Below, piece after piece: positions 48,101 through 60,892 of a DNA stretch of 64,000 nt. Both the position numbers and the translations under genes were made by a program. Each line of letters opens with the position of its first letter. Within the stretch, counting starts at the first letter, position 1. The notes beneath the pieces are model-generated. The model saw only the letters and a program-made list of their open reading frames with translations. It was not told where the DNA came from and did no database searches. The DNA is from Annona cherimola (taxonomy: Eukaryota; Streptophyta; Magnoliopsida; Magnoliales; Annonaceae): the NCBI GenBank assembly GCA_030490835.1, contig CM059975.1, forward strand, positions 13,955,579-14,019,578. The letters are read 5' to 3'.

Positions 48101-51100
48101 AACGTCCCCATAGATGCAGAGAACCCATGAAGAACAGTGGCCATTAAAGTATGAAATGACTATGACCAAAACATCCATCCATGTCAGCACACAGCATCGA
48201 TCATAGCACAGCTGTTCCATAATTTTTTCACAATCCTGTGGTTCATAGCAAAGCGGGCACACTTTCTATTTTCACAATTTTTTTGGTTTAAAAACCTAGG
48301 AAGGTCTTATCTTTGGACATCAGGCAGGTGCTTTGAAAAACCATTAAGATGGTACCACTCCATAAGGCAACCTCAAAAGAGATTTTTGAGATTGAAAGTC
48401 ACGCAAGTGTCTCAGATTGCACAGTTGAATTCTTTTTGTCTAAGATTCAAGAAAAACCGATGCATTGATTAGTTCACTTTGTTAGCACAGAAATGATTAA
48501 AAATTATGAAACAAGAAATCAAAATTAGGCCAAAAATTGCTCTTGTAACCATTTTGGGTAGTGGCAAAGATCATGAAACTGTCACTGCTCCTTCGGCCTA
48601 TATTTCAAAATCTATGTCGGCACATTTCAACCTTGCTAGTAAGAGTTTCTATCTTACTGCCGGTCCCAAGCCCGGAAAAAAAAAAGCGAGGGTTGGCATG
48701 TCAGACTGACAGCCGGTGCTATTAAAAATCACTGCAGCATCTCTTATGGATTCTGAAAATATACTAAAAGTTGTTAACGCCAGGGCGCGTTTCTCCAGAA
48801 GCGACGCGCTACATCAGAGCCCGGATGTAGTGAGAAATGGACAAGGGTTGCTAGGGCGTCTTCCCGGAAGCGACGCGCCACAACAACGTCCGGTTGTGGC
48901 AAAAAGTCAGCAAATGTTCTCATGCCTTTATGAACGTTGTTTAGGGAAGAAGGTGGTACCAAAACACAAGGTCTGTTTTGCCTCATGGAATGTTAGGATT
49001 CTTTCAGGAAAAAGTATATAAGTAGTAGATGTAATGAGAAGGAGAAAAATTAATATAGCATGCCTTCAAGAGACTAGGTGGAAAAGAGAGAAGGCTAAAG
49101 AGATTAATTGATTCAAATTATGGTATATAGGAAAAGATGGTAATAGAAATGGTGTAGGGATAATAGTAGAAAACAAATTCATAAATAAAGTTGTAGATGT
49201 CAATAAAATAAATGATAGAATTATTCAAATAAAACTTGTATTAGGTGTAGAAGTCTTAAATGTGATTAGTGCTTATGCATCACAAGTAGGATTAGATGAT
49301 AGAATCAAGAAATAATTTTGGGATGACTTAGATAATGTTATGCAAAGGATATCTAACCAGGAAAAGGTTGTGATAGGTGAAGATTTAAATAGACATGTAG
49401 GAAAGGAGAATGTAAGATATGAAAGAAGTCATGAAGGTTTCGGCTTTAGAATAAGGAATGAAATGGGGAATACCATTTTAGACTTTGCTATAGCATATGA
49501 TTTGGTTATAACTTATTTCAAAAATGAGATGAACACTTGATAACTTCCAAGAGTGGGACTAATTCTAGCCAAATAGATTTTTTTCTTATAAGAAAATTGG
49601 ATAGATCCCTTTGTATTAATTGTAAGGTTATCACAGGTGAGAGCTTAGCTATGCAGCATAAATTATTAGTGATGGATATATATAAACAAAAAGAGTCAAC
49701 AAAAACTAAAGGCAATATAATTCCAAAAATTAAATGGTGGAATTTAAAGGGAAATAACATAGAATCAATGTGGGATAAAATGACAACTAACATAAAAGGA
49801 ATAGGACAAAGTATTGTAGGTATATATAAAAATCGTAGATCCTCGTGTAGAGAAACTTGGTGGTGGAATGAGGATGTTCAAAAAGCTATAAATGCTAAAC
49901 AAGAAAAGTTTAAAACATGGCAGAGAAATAAAAATGATACAAACATACAACAATACAAACTATCAAAAAAAAGCTACTAAAAAGATTATTAGCGATGCTA
50001 AATACAAAACTTATGAGAACTTATATGACAGATCAGGAACTAGACAAGGTGAAAAGGATATTTTTAAGTTAGCTAAATTAAGAGAAAATAAAAGTAAAGA
50101 TTTAACACATGTTAGATGCATTAAAAATGAGGACCAAAGAGTTTTAGTCAAAGATGATGATATTAAAGAAAGATGAAAAACTTATTTTTATAATTTACTA
50201 AATGATATCCCACACGAACATTTAACATTAGATATTAGTTTAAATAGAGAAGAAAATAAGAATATCGATTATTTCCCAAAAATTTGAATATCTGAAGTAA
50301 AGGAATTTCTAAGGAAAATGAAAACAGGAAAAACAACCAATTGAGGCATGGAAGTGCATGGGAGATATAGGTGCAACATGGTTAACAAATTTTTTTTAAT
50401 AAGATTATAAAAACAAAGTTAATGCCAACTGAATGGAGGAAAAACATTATAGTTCTAATCTATAAAAATAAGGGAGATACTCAAAATTGTGCAAATTATC
50501 GTGCAATAAAATCAATGAGTCATACTATGAAATTATGGGAAAGAGTAATTGAACATAAACTAAGACGGGAAACTAATGTATCTGAAAATCAATTTGGTTT
50601 TATGCCAGGAAGATCAACCACTGAAGCTATTTTCTTACTTAGACAACTATTTGAAAAGTATAGAGAGAAAAAAAGAATTTATACTTGATTTTTATTGATT
50701 TAGAAAAAGCATATGATTGAGTACCAAGAAAGTTAATATGGCAAGTGATGAAAAAAAAAAGAATTAATAACAGATACATTGATATTATTAAATATATGTA
50801 CGAGGGGGGCTTTCACGAATGTGAGGACCATTAGTAGGGATACTAATGTCTTCCCAGTTAAAATAGGTCAACATCAAGGCTCAGCCTTGAGTCCTTACCT
50901 TTTTACCTTAGTAATGGATGAAATTACTAGACATCTCCAAGAAAAAGTACCTTGGTGTATATTATTTGCAAATGACATTGTTCTAATAGATGAAACTAAA
51001 GGACTAAATTGAAAATTGAATAAGCGAGTAGATGCTTTAGAATCTAATGATTTAAGAATTAGTCGCACAAAAACTGAATATATGAAATGCAATTTTAATA

Positions 51101-54100
51101 ATAGTGAGAACCCGGATGAGAAACCAATTAAGATTTTAGATCAAGTACTAACAAGAACTAATCACTTTTGGTACTTAGGATCAATAGTTTAAGAGAACGG
51201 AAAAATTGAGAAAAATATAATACAGAGAATTCAAGCAGGATGGAAGAAATAGAGAAGTGCGTCAGGAATTTTATGTGACCGTCGAGTTCTAATCAAACTA
51301 AAAGAAAATTTTTATAAGACTGCGATTAGACCTGCTATGCTTTATGGGGCAGAATGTTAGGTAGTTAAAGAACAGCATATACAAAAAATGAGCGTAGCGG
51401 AAATGAGAATGTTAAGGTGGATGAGTGGTAAAACAAGAAAAGATAAAATTTGGAATGAAATAATTCGAGAAAACTTAAAAGTGAGCCAATTTGTGATAAA
51501 ATTAGAGAAAATAGATTAAGATGGTTTGGTCATGTTAAAAGGAGACCTGAAGTAGCACCGGTTAGGAAAACAAAGTCTATCCAAGTAGAAAGTGATTGGA
51601 GAATGAGAGGAAGACCCAAAAAAACATGGATGAAAGTAATTAAACAAGATTTTAAAATATTACAAATTACAGAAAATTTAGTCTTAAATCGCCAAGAATG
51701 ACGCAACAGAATCCATGCAGCCGACCCCACCTAGGTGGGAAATGGCTTATGATGATGATGACGTCTGCACATTTCCTCACAAGCTGGAAGTGATGATGTC
51801 CTAGTGACTGACCATTAGGGGTGTAGGAAAAATTGTCATTGAGAAATGTTGTCATTGATTAAGGGATGAAGTATTTAAATTTTCTTATTAATCACTGTTC
51901 TTTCACCCAGTGATTTTCCATTGTCATTTCCTGTGTTTGGAATTTTTTTTATTTTATTATTAACGGTGTCTCTCTCCTGATCTCATGGAATAGAAAACAA
52001 CACTTAAAATAAAAATAAAATCAATAATAATAATAACAATGATAATGAAAAAGAAAAAAAGAATAAAGGAGACCATAAAGACTTGGTTCTAAAATTTGTT
52101 TGAACTGATTCAAACATTATATTTTATTGATGGATGCTCCCTCAAAGATTTTCCTCTGTTTAAATATCATCTAGGAAGGAATAAGGAACTAGCTTTGTCC
52201 TCTTAAACAATTCAGCCCCAAAAGTAGAAACCTTTTCTGGGCTCAACAAAATGTCCACAATTGAGAAGGTCAGGCTAGTTTGCTCGTATATCAAAATAAA
52301 ATTGTAAACGTACTAAGTGAAAAGAAAAAAATAAAACTGTATAGTTATAAATCTTTGGTCAAAAAGTAAAGATACCTCAACTCGTATATCACACAATGCC
52401 TTCAAGATGAGTACACGAGTCCCAGGATCAAGAGCCTTATAAGCATCAACCTCCGCCCTTCAAAAGTTAACAGCACAAACACATTAGAGCTTTTTCATAT
52501 GACTTGTAAAGGCCTGTTTGGCTGCACATTACACACAATGTGGCACTTCTTTTATCTCGATTTGCATGCATAAGTATTTTGAAAATTTAAAAAGTCCGTT
52601 ATTTGTAATTTTTGTGCATAAAAGCTGGAATCCTTGCTTTTACGAGAAGCTAAGCTTTTTAACAACAAGCTGGACGTTTTAACTTTTTCTTCCAAAAATA
52701 AACTTAGCCAAACAGAGCCTAAGTCAGCCCCATCAAAGCAAAGATACTCACCCATGTGATGCAACAATAGGCAACTCTCCATCTGCAACCTACAACACAA
52801 AATGAACAAGCCTTATGCTACCACAGCCATTCCCTTGTTATCACTTCAAAGTTCAAAGTCAAATTTAATGCCAGCAATTTCGCAGAGGCAATTCATTGAT
52901 AACATACCCAAATCCACCAGTCCTTTAATTTTCTACAGAGCACTGTCACCCAAGTGGCGCGCCCCAGTGCCATGCGAGTCACAGGAGGAATTGCCTGTAA
53001 GAACATCAAGCTCATCTGAATGCACATGAAATGCAGTAGCAAATATTCCAAGCATGCTGCTGACCAGAGGAACTCAACATATAATACATTGACCACATTA
53101 ACTAATAGCACTGCTGTACATAAAAGGTTGTAACCACATAATCAATTGCCCCATGAAAATTTCAAATAAAGAATTGATATTACCATATCATCAACAAAAT
53201 ATACACAGCAGTAGCAACTTCCAAGAACCTCTTTTAAGCAGCAATCATGACTATAAGATCAAACAGAGAGAAAGGGCAGACAGATAATGCATCAAGCACA
53301 AATTGCAACTTCTACAGATTTGTCAACATCGGACGACAAATTAAAATATGCTTCACTTGCATTTGGTTCTAAAGAAGTTTCAACCATGAATAAAAATATG
53401 CCAAGCTAGAACAAGATCCAAGCCATGCACTAGGTGCTGTTTGGCTTGGTAGAATCCCATTGTACTTTCTAGAGAAGAAACTGATTTGCTTTTTTTTTCC
53501 CTCTTTTTTTGCATTTTTCTCCTGTTTCATAAGTAATAGAAATTCCGCACGTCTATTGCCCTGACTCATCAGGCAATTAAGGGCATAAATAATGAATTCA
53601 CTGGACCTACTCACAAGTCTTGTGAATCACAAAATCAAGCACTGTATAACTGTATAACTAATATTCATCACTCCCATACTAAAGCATCATCTTGTACTGG
53701 TATAATCTGTGATTGATTATTCCATATTCTCTTTTTGACGCAATACTGTTAAACTACACGATGATAAGCAAACCAGAAAACCAACTCTATATTTTCAATC
53801 CTCACTAGATTAACTCCGGATTGAAACTGCAGACTTGAATGATTGCAGAAAAAGAAAGTGCATTAAACTTATTCCAACTACACGCAAAATTCTAAATTCC
53901 CGGCTGCAAATTATAGGAATTCACAGTCATCAATGACGCATTACTTCGTAATAATATAAGACCCGAACTTGCCCAACTTCGTTAGTGTGGGAAGATTCAA
54001 ACTTTTGCACTAAAGTTTCAAACTTGCATCTGTAACTCGAAGAGGCATAATAAAAGCAGATGCAACTACCAGTAAAGGGTTCCACAGTCCCAACTAAAGC

Positions 54101-54625
54101 AGCACCAACCTTTAGTATTGGAATGTGTATGTCATCCAAAATGCTGTTCGGCGTGATCAGGGCAGTCTCCAGTTCCTCTGCCGAGAATTCAATTCTGATG
54201 TTCAAAAGGGGCCGGAAAATCTGCATAATGAACACAAACCCCAGTAAGCCGTGCGAACAGAAAACTAGCAGCACGGGAACCAAACCAATCCGAGAAACGA
54301 CAGATTCCTCTCGGCCCCCACTCACATTCAAGAAGTTGAGAAGGGATGCAAACTCCCACATCGACCGGAGGCTAAAGCGCGGCAGGTCGGAAGGCGTGGG
54401 CTCGGCGACGAGCGGCGTCACGATCTTGCTGCATTGCTGAGGCTGCTGCTCGTCCTTGGCCGGACGGCGTTGCTCGACTGAGGGGGCCGGTGCGGCCGGC
54501 GCCTGGAGACGGGCCGAAGAGCGGGAGGTGCAGGCGCGTGGGAGGCGCGTTGACGGCCGGGAGGGGTCCCGGCGCCAGGGGGTGTCGGAGGAGTGGACGG
54601 CAGTGGATGCCGCAGCTTCCGGCAT
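42145..54625 (-). CDS. DDR4: DDT-domain protein DDR4-like, 12 exons
   Basis: Exons, in transcript order: 54625-54326, 54220-54110, 52994-52908, 52789-52752, 52457-52376, 47783-47677, 47559-47403, 44462-44370, 44259-44136, 43625-43583, 43444-43253, 42877-42145. All junctions are GT-AG and all phases agree, giving 688 residues. The start is the ATG at 54625; the open frame before it lacks an ATG. The DDT fold spans about residues 83-150 (SMWEFASLLNFLN, then IEFSAEELETALI). A conserved region follows with WVTVLCRKLKDWW and DPGTRVLILKALCDIRVEQEDIR. The last exon encodes a long acidic, Ser-rich tail with basic patches and ends LDLNELAP, an EAR-like string. Arabidopsis DDR4 associates with ISWI remodellers CHR11/CHR17 that space nucleosomes; the same nuclear role is inferred. 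The gene is split by transposon-filled introns but intact. Confidence 0.9.
43463..43485 (-). repeat. Poly(C) tract in intron 10, near the splice acceptor
   Basis: Twenty-three consecutive G on the + strand, hence C23 in the transcript, ending 17 bases before the AG of exon 11. A pyrimidine tract of pure C is unusual because plant acceptors favour U. The length is prone to slippage, so the exact count is uncertain. Confidence 0.9.
45999..46273. mobile_element. Tourist-like MITE in intron 7
   Basis: It begins GGTGGTTTGGGAAGTGAT and ends CCAAACACACC, with the family interior (TTAAAATAGATAGGTTAGTT, AGAGTGAAAAGTTTTAG). It lies inside the 2.9-kb intron between exons 8 and 7 of the DDR4-like gene. 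Confidence 0.72.
46538..47091. repeat. Local duplication in intron 7
   Basis: A segment of about 175 bp (46538-46712) recurs at 46915-47091, offset 377 bases. A partial third copy of about 75 bp lies between (46819-46892). Shared strings include ATCATGTTTGCTTAGA, CAGTTGCTGACATCTTC and AATAAGAATGTTCCTTTTTA. The copies differ at scattered sites, so the duplication is not recent. Confidence 0.85.
47838..48109. mobile_element. 272-bp MITE, second copy, in intron 5
   Basis: Ends GGAGATGTTTGGGAATAT and ATATTCCCAAACGTCCCC; 3-bp target duplication ATA at 47835-47837 and 48110-48112. Same length as, and inverted relative to, 9452-9723. It starts 52 bases upstream (in transcript sense) of the exon 6 acceptor. 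Confidence 0.85.
48500..51763 (+). mobile_element. Dead RTE-clade LINE, antisense in intron 5
   Basis: A non-LTR retrotransposon lies on the + strand, opposite to the host gene. The probable 5' region has two diverged GC-rich subrepeats (from about 48783 and 48857, sharing GAAGCGACGCGC). Broken endonuclease follows (ASWNVRILSGKS, ACLQETRW, NSSQIDFFL). The reverse transcriptase is broken too (NYRAIKSMSHTMKLWERVI, QFGFMPGRSTTEAIF, GQHQGSALSPYLF). The catalytic motif reads FAND where FADD is expected. The 3' end is an (ATG)n-type run at 51744-51763, typical of RTE elements. Many stops interrupt it. The 5' boundary is approximate and no target duplication was resolved. Confidence 0.85.
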
Positions 54626-55600
54626 GGTACGCGTTGGTGCGGCAGGGATTTCGCTGATGGCTTTGATTAAGGTGAAGATCGGACGGCGGGGATTGCCAGG
54701 GACGGGAGGGAGGGCCGCAGGGAAGAGAGGAAGGCTAGTTTGGGGTAGGAATGCGGAGCGACAGGGTAGAGGTTGGGATGGGAAGGGCACGATGCAGGAG
54801 CGTATACACCCATTGTTCGGTGTACATGAGAGAGAGAAAGAAGAGGAGAGGGGAGGAGGGAAAGTTGTGCCGTGTATTTACACCGGGTTGTTTTCGTCTA
54901 TGCTTCTATATATTATTTTATCTCAACGAGTTTACGGGGCACGTGCGCATCGCGACTAAATGAAATCACCATGCGTCTACATGTTTTGGGTCACTTGTAC
55001 GGTTTTAATGTCCATTATTTTGGAGGAAAATAAAAACTTAGGACTTCATGAATGATGGCACATAAACGTTATTTTGCAAATGAATAGTTTTAACATCCCT
55101 GAAAATTCATATTTGAGCACGAAGTACGTTGATTTTTGGAGGAATCAGGGGAGAAAATCAAACAATGTTTGTGTACGGTCGCGATTGATTTGTATTTTGA
55201 TTCCTCGACCAAACGAGGGTCTGGTCGTCTGCGTTAGCTACGTCATGTGAACGAGTAATACACTTATAATCCAACTCGGGTTGCGTGGGGTGGGGACTGT
55301 GTAAGGATCAAGGAGTTCGTTTTTGCTCTGTCGCGACGCACAGCCAGCTACTGAAGACTTCGTACGCCGACCTTCGGAGCCAAATAAATAGGTAATTTGC
55401 AATCTTGAGGTTTTGGACCGTCCACAGTACCGTATGATTTATGATCGAGGCATTAATTTTGACGAAATACTCGGATAGATCTAATTCAACCTTTGGTGTA
55501 AACTGCAGTATAATAATTACCAAGAAAACAAGCAAAAATTATAGTTATGAAGAATCTAATATTATAACCATTAGATCTACCTATGAAATTGACGGTTGAG
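54626..55600. other. Upstream region of the DDR4-like gene
   Basis: Promoter and 5' untranslated region of the - strand gene. It is GC-rich next to the start, with a GA-rich stretch near 54826-54860 (CT-rich in the gene sense). No clear TATA box was found. Confidence 0.4.
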
Positions 55601-58422
55601 ATCGCCGGGTCGTCTTATAATGTGGGAGAGCGCGAACGAGATGATTCCAACGGTCGTGTGAGTGAGGAGGTACTTTCTTTCTTCCGAGTCCAGGCTCCGG
55701 CCGACTTTAAATTCTGCCATTGTGCCATCGGACGCGTACGGATGTCTCATACGGCCATACGGGGGGAAATCACGGCCATTAACCGAGCAACGATCTGTGG
55801 GTTTGTGGGCCGATAGCACGTGGGTTTGTGTGGCCCAATCCATTTGTAAATGGGTTGTACTCGACTTTCAAACCCGTGAATGGTCCGTGGTCGTCGCTCG
55901 GCTTTCAAAACGGGGACCGTAATTAGGGCGGGTGAACCCGCGATCCGGTCTTGACCCGACTCATTTTTGGCCCGGTGTAAAGACAAGTTAAAAAGTTTGA
56001 TCCGAATTTAAAAATTGGATCAACCATGTCTCAACTTGCACCTACATATATTAATTTATTAAAAATTATAAACCTAGTTTTAAATCATATTATTATTTTC
56101 TTTCAAAATTTTCATATTTTTTATAATTAATTATATCAACAGTAGAATAATCAATTTATAAAAAAAAAATATAAGAATCAATAAGAAAAATTTGTATAGA
56201 TATATATAATTGTATATTAATCTATTTTAATAAATTTATACTATATTTTTCTCATGTTTTATTTTAGTAATAATGTGTTTTTAGTAATTAATAAAATATT
56301 AAAGCACATGACATTTAAACTTAGTATAGATGTATCTTTATGTTTGATAGGTTTATAAATTCATAAAATTATCTTATTTGACCCACATGTTTTACTCAAT
56401 TTGGTGTCCCTAAATCAATCTAATACCAATTTGAATTTTATCTCGAGACCTATTTAAAAAAATGAGAGTTAAACTGACTTTATCCCGACTTGATGTTCCG
56501 ACTCGATATAAAAATAAGGTCAACCTGAGTTTTTAAAAAATAAGGTCATTGTTGAGTATGCTTTGATTCAGTACGATCCATACCAGTTCCCACCCCCATA
56601 ACCTAACTGTAAGGCCTCGTATTTGTCGCGTTGAGACAGGGAAAAGCGCTTTTCCGAGCTTCCTGATGTTCGTCAATTCAGAAATCTACATTGGCGTTTA
56701 GAAATTAGAAAAAATAAGTGATATATTTATATTGTAAGAATCTAAATTAATTAACTTCTAACAAACAAGCTAACTCGACAGAAAGGAAGATCGGCTTGCG
56801 CCAAGTTGGTCGTCTGGTTTTTTTTTTTTTTTTTTATTATTAAAAAATGGCTCTTTGAGTTGATCGTTTTGGAAAAGAAAGTTACGTGAGCTTTTCCTGC
56901 CAGCACTTTTTTGTACTTGTACAGCCGAATATAATTTCAGTTCAGTAGCAGACAGTAGTTGTTATCACTTATTACTCCATGGCTACGTTTAGGGAGGAAG
57001 GTTCTTGCTTCCAAAAATTTTACTCCGCACTTCCAAGTAAATTTCGTGGTTTTTCTTTTTCGCACTTTTTTCAAAGTTCGTATGGGATAAAGATGGAATG
57101 AAAAATTGAGGTTTAAGTGTACTGAGAATGATAAATGGTGCGGAAAAAGTTAGATTGGGAATGACTAAAGTCGGCTGTTATATTTTAGAAACGGCAAAAC
57201 TACACGATTTCAGTTTGGGATCATATTATCCACTTATCAACAATTTCAATGATATGTTTGAAAAACAATAAAACTTTTGAAAATTAAAAAAAATGATGCC
57301 GCTAAGGCCACAACCCAGTAATCACATGCGTTGGCAACTTTGCTAATATAAAAGGTGGAGCTTTGTCTCTATAATGATTTGATTGGAGTTTGTTGTTTCC
57401 TTCAAATGAATAGATGAGAGCTCATTGTCTCCCTTAGGCTTGATTGTAATATCTGAAATGAATTATAATATCTATACATTGAATCAAAAAATAATATGTT
57501 ATAATAGGAATAATAATAAAAAGTTAATATGAATCAATTGCGTGGATAGTTGTATAGAAAATATTTTAAAATATGGAAATTGTAGGAAGCGGCAAACAAA
57601 AATTTAAAATAGCATAATTTTAGAAAGCGCAAAATCTTAGATTAAAAATTTTAGTTTCAAAAGTTTCTTATGCAACCAATCATGCCCCTAGATTACTTTT
57701 AAAAAGTTGTGCAAAAGTAAAAGGTAAAAGTTTACGCAACATAAACGAGCAACTATTTTAATTTATATAAGAGGTTTGTTTAAAAGAGTTTACCACCTCT
57801 CTAGATCTACGAATTATGAGTTACCATGAAATACAATTAAACCACTTAAAACATGTAATTGTCCTCATTAACCAAATAGTCTCAACATTTTTCTTTATTA
57901 CCAAACACACCTTAATAAAATTGAAAATTTTTGCATGATTTATTATTCTTAGTTAGTGTTATGTAATTTTAAAAAATAAAACCTTACCAACTGGGCAACA
58001 TTCGGTTGGTCATGGACGATGCCAAGCAGGGTAGCAACTTCAATTCGACTCCCGTGTAAGTTATTTGTATGGTAGGAGCGTGTGGTCTCCCGCGTATATC
58101 GGTAGAAGTTTGTTATTATTTCCGGTATTGATTATTGATTCTTATTATAATATAAAATGAGATATAATATTGTATAATAAAAAACAATAAAATCTTGTAG
58201 TTGGTGGCTTTCTCCACCACGCATCAACTGTTACCATCAAATGCATGGTCTAGATTTCAAATTTGGAGCATTAAATTCGCAGCCAACAGAAATTCATTGA
58301 AAAAACCAATGGATGTACCAACGAGAACCCCATTGATGAAACTCATACAAGTCTCAACGCCAATTACTTCCTAGATATATGAAAATGACCAGATCATAAC
58401 TCACTACTGCACAGGCATTTAT
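55601..58422. other. Intergenic DNA
   Basis: A GC-richer patch at about 55600-55990 has open frames on both strands but no domain. AT-rich DNA follows, with a T run near 56818-56837 and a weak Tourist-like remnant at about 57430-57690. No gene recognised. The 3' untranslated region of the kinase gene lies at the right edge. Confidence 0.4.
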
Positions 58423-60892
58423 TCAAAAGAATTCGAAATCAAGGTAAGAACTGGTTGAGTTATCCGAGTCAGTGGCCGCATCCTTGTCATCCACTTGCAC
58501 TGGGGCTTCAAACTTTCGCTCCACAAAATTCAGGCTAACCGGCTTTGGAATTTCAGGTGGGCTAGTGCTCCTTATGAGTGCCCAGCTGATGTTTTCGAAG
58601 AATGGGTGCTGTTTGATTTCTGTTGCTCCCCTCTTGTATGCCAATCTCTGTTGTGGATCTTTAACCAGCAAGCCTCTCATCAGATCCTTGGCTGCAGAAC
58701 TAACAGGAGGTGATTCTGGGAACTTCAGTGGCTGGCCAACCACATTGAACAACGTTGCACGGTTGCCATTCCCTTTGAATGGTGTCTTCCCATAGAGCAA
58801 TTCATACAAGAAAACGCCATAGGTCCACCAATCCACGGCACTGCCATGCCCATCTCCTTTGATTATTTCAGGAGCCAAGTACTCGTGGGTTCCAACGAAT
58901 GACATGGATCGAGCAGTTGTTGGCTCGGCGAGGAGTTCAGGGAATGAGTGAGTTTGCGCTGGGCTAAAGCATTCATGCCTCGTTGTTCTTGCCTTTCTGG
59001 AGAAGAGGTGAGGTGTAAAGCATGATGGCTGCAAACAAGAGGGCTCAACACAGACTACTGGCAATCTGCATGCTGGCTCAATACAGGATGACGAGGATGA
59101 GATCTTGGCAGAGGGATTAGCCCTGAAGGCACTGGATTTTACTAGAGTTGGATTTACGCAGCACCTTAGGGATAAATCGAAGTCCGATAGCATGATGTGG
59201 CCATCTTCCCTCACTAGAACATTTTCAGGCTTTAAGTCCCTATACACCACCCCCATCATATGTAGATACTCGAGTGCAAGTAATACTTCTGAAGCATAGA
59301 ATCTGCATACAAGGGCAATATATTAGAATGGATATGGAATTCAGAAAACAGAATTTGAAAATGGAACAAATTCACAGCATTTATTAAGTTCTATTAATAA
59401 ACCCTGATTAAGCTTGAATTTATTTATAAAGAAAACCAAAACTATATTTTGCCTTTTTTTCCTGTGTTGTTGGCAACAGTGGTTGTATTTTGAACAAAAA
59501 ACTATTTGAACGTACGGTGGCATTTCCAACAACCCTGGATAGAAATCGAAAACAAAACGGTTTTATTGCATTGCACAACCCAGGAAGGGGCCTCCTATTC
59601 CAACGCAAAAGAGTCCCCTGATGGCCATTCTGTCACGATTCCATCCCCACATGACTTTGCCAAAGTCTTTCTTTTCCGAAATACTCATCCAGAACCAGAA
59701 GCCAAAAAACCAAAAGGTCACAGCTTGGAAACGTGGATCTAAATATTCCCAAGCCCAGTACTTTGGAGATTAGCCTTTTTTTTTTAATGTGAGATTAGCC
59801 AATATTAAAGGTTGAGTATTTTTAACAGAAAAGATAAAATTGCATAACGAGAAATTATAATATTCTCGAAATTTGAGATAAATATAAAAAATTCAGGAAT
59901 AATTAATAAAAGGCAATTATTATAGGGTGAAATGAATACGCCCGCCTGTATTCGAATTGAGTTGAATAGATGCAAGCAACAGAAAACGTAGTGCACATAT
60001 TTTTCAGCAGTAATAATGTCATTCTCATGTTTGGAATTTTGAAGGCCGTAACCAAACTCTACAAGCGAAAGCAATATATCAAGTCAGTTCGAACACAAAA
60101 AACAAAGCCAACGAACAATTTCCAATTCCTTCATTGGGCTTTCCCAACAGCAGAAACTGCACCAAGATGCAATCAGACAAGCTCTGTAAAGCAAGCAAAC
60201 GCATTGAAGACTTTATTTTAAGGAGAAAAAAATTAATAAAGAAGAAGAAGAAGAAAGAGGCTAGGATTGGTGGATAACTAACCTTGCTGCTTGCTCCGAG
60301 AAATGCTTGCCCGGCTGCCTTTGCCGCAGCGTATGAAGGTCTCCGCCGCTGCAGAACTCCATAAGCAAGCAAGAGAACTTGTCCGTCTCGAAATGCGAAT
60401 AAAGGGTTGGAAGGAAGGGATGGTCGAGCAGCGACAGTATCTCCCGCTCCGTCCGCACCCTCACCAGCTTCTTCCGCGCCGCCAGCGACTCTTTGTCCAT
60501 CACCTTCATCGCGAACAAACACCCGCCGCCGCCCCCGCGCAAGTCGCCATGTACACGCTCCCAATGTCTCCGAAACCCAGCTTCTTCAGCAGCCTGAAGT
60601 CGCTCGCCCCAGCTCGCCGCCGGATTTCGACTTCGCCAAGTGGATGGCGGCCCACCGGACGTCGTTTCCTCGGTGGGGCTTGCTGGAACTACAGAATCCA
60701 ACGTCCCCCTGCTACCGTTTCGTTGCCTTCACCGTCTCCACCACTGCAGCTCGACACGCTGAGGCTGCTGCTGCTTGCGCTTTCTGTTTTCATGCAAGAA
60801 TCGCTGAATTTGCTGCTCGTGCTGTCGTTCGTGCTGCTCTGACTGGGAGCCAAGTCCATCTTGCTGCTTGGGCTGCCGTCACCGACGGGCAT
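58423..60892 (-). CDS. D6PKL: AGC-VIII kinase, D6PK/G11A type, frameshifted exon 1
   Basis: Two exons: 60892-60283 and 59302-58423, with a GT-AG intron splitting an Arg codon after EQAA. The ATG at 60892 is preceded by an in-frame TGA two codons upstream. The Ser-rich leader, [39 protein letters not shown] (ATP-binding Lys), [10 protein letters not shown], the plant-AGC DFD in place of DFG, a Cys/Pro-rich insertion, GTHEYLAPE and the C-terminal FEFF are all present. Exon 1 spreads over three frames, however: one extra base in the C5 run at 60715-60719, one missing at the C4 run 60607-60610 and one missing near 60545-60548. With all three allowed for, the length is about 496 residues, as in D6PK (polar auxin transport, PIN phosphorylation). 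As written, translation stops after 67 residues. Either assembly error or recent loss. Confidence 0.85.

Noticed and set aside
54456..54959. 167-codon + strand frame over the start of the DDR4-like gene
   Set aside because: It is antisense to exon 1 and its leader, Gly/Arg-rich, without domain features.
55583..55986. Overlapping frames of 77-88 codons between the DDR4-like and kinase genes
   Set aside because: They lie on both strands with no domain or codon pattern. Treated as non-coding.
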